A DNA stretch of 6,170 bases from positions 1-6,170 of the forward strand of contig DATLEZ010000062.1 of assembly GCA_035525055.1 (NCBI GenBank), in the 5' to 3' direction. Below are positions 6,083 through 6,170 of this stretch, in pieces. The DNA comes from DATEEG01 sp035525055. GTDB lineage: Bacteria; Actinomycetota; Acidimicrobiia; Spongiisociales; ZC4RG35. A program made the position numbers and the translations under genes. Numbering within the stretch: position 1 is the stretch's first letter; every line of letters starts with the position of its first letter. Below the pieces are notes generated by a model, which worked only from the letters and a program-made list of their open reading frames with translations, was not told where the DNA came from and searched no databases.

Positions 6083-6168
6083 CCAGCGCCGACGTCCTCT
6101 ATCTGCGTCTCACCCTTGTCTGTGACGACGAAGTCAACCGCGAGTGACACATTTTCTTGCTCTTCAGG
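6067..6168 (-). CDS. Possible C-terminal end of a gene entering from the right edge
   Basis: A minus-strand frame open from the window edge to a TAG at 6067-6069 gives 33 residues, including NVSLAVDFVVTDKGE, a likely beta strand and turn, and a polar GAGQTSK tail. Valine and aspartate codons favour C or G at the third position, consistent with coding. The 5' part is outside the window and I recognise no family. If real, the gene lies upstream of the cyclase gene on the same strand, with about 190 bases between them. The short length makes this tentative. Confidence 0.35.
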   Translation of the reverse strand, partial: PEEQENVSLAVDFVVTDKGETQIEDVGAGQTSK

Positions 6169-6170
6169 CA

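Overview
The window looks like chromosomal DNA from a high-GC Gram-positive bacterium, most likely an actinomycetote and possibly of the Acidimicrobiia type. This rests on GC-rich codon use, actinobacterial families (DUF3052, tandem DUF4389, a cyclase fused to an AfsR-like ATPase with TPRs), and two genes whose -10-like hexamers sit only 6-7 bases before the ATG, as in leaderless actinobacterial transcripts. The taxonomy is inferred from families recognised by eye; no database search was run.

Layout. On the plus strand, 131-880 encodes a 249-residue membrane protein with two DUF4389 repeats, preceded by a good promoter and Shine-Dalgarno sequence. Bases 881-1252 hold no gene I can support. 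Everything else of substance is on the minus strand. Read in the direction of transcription: a possible 3' tail of a gene entering from the right edge (6168-6067); a class III adenylate cyclase/NTPase/TPR signalling protein (5878-3114) split by one frameshift near 4080; a decayed remnant of a LigB-type extradiol dioxygenase (about 3100-2616); a seven-helix membrane protein with a TTG start and a very strong ribosome binding site (2592-1741); and a DUF3052 protein (1660-1253), which converges on the DUF4389 gene.

The genes do not form a recognisable pathway. The cyclase protein is of the kind that joins cAMP production to a STAND-type ATPase switch and a TPR sensor. Its cyclase domain keeps both metal-binding aspartates and the ATP-selecting Lys/Asp pair, but has Thr where the transition-state Asn is expected. 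The most notable aspect of the window is decay: the broken signalling gene abuts a dioxygenase relic that has lost both ends and its middle. A short plus-strand frame at 5906-6082 may be another gene tail. I see no CRISPR array, tRNA, rRNA, insertion sequence or phage gene, and no convincing undescribed system.
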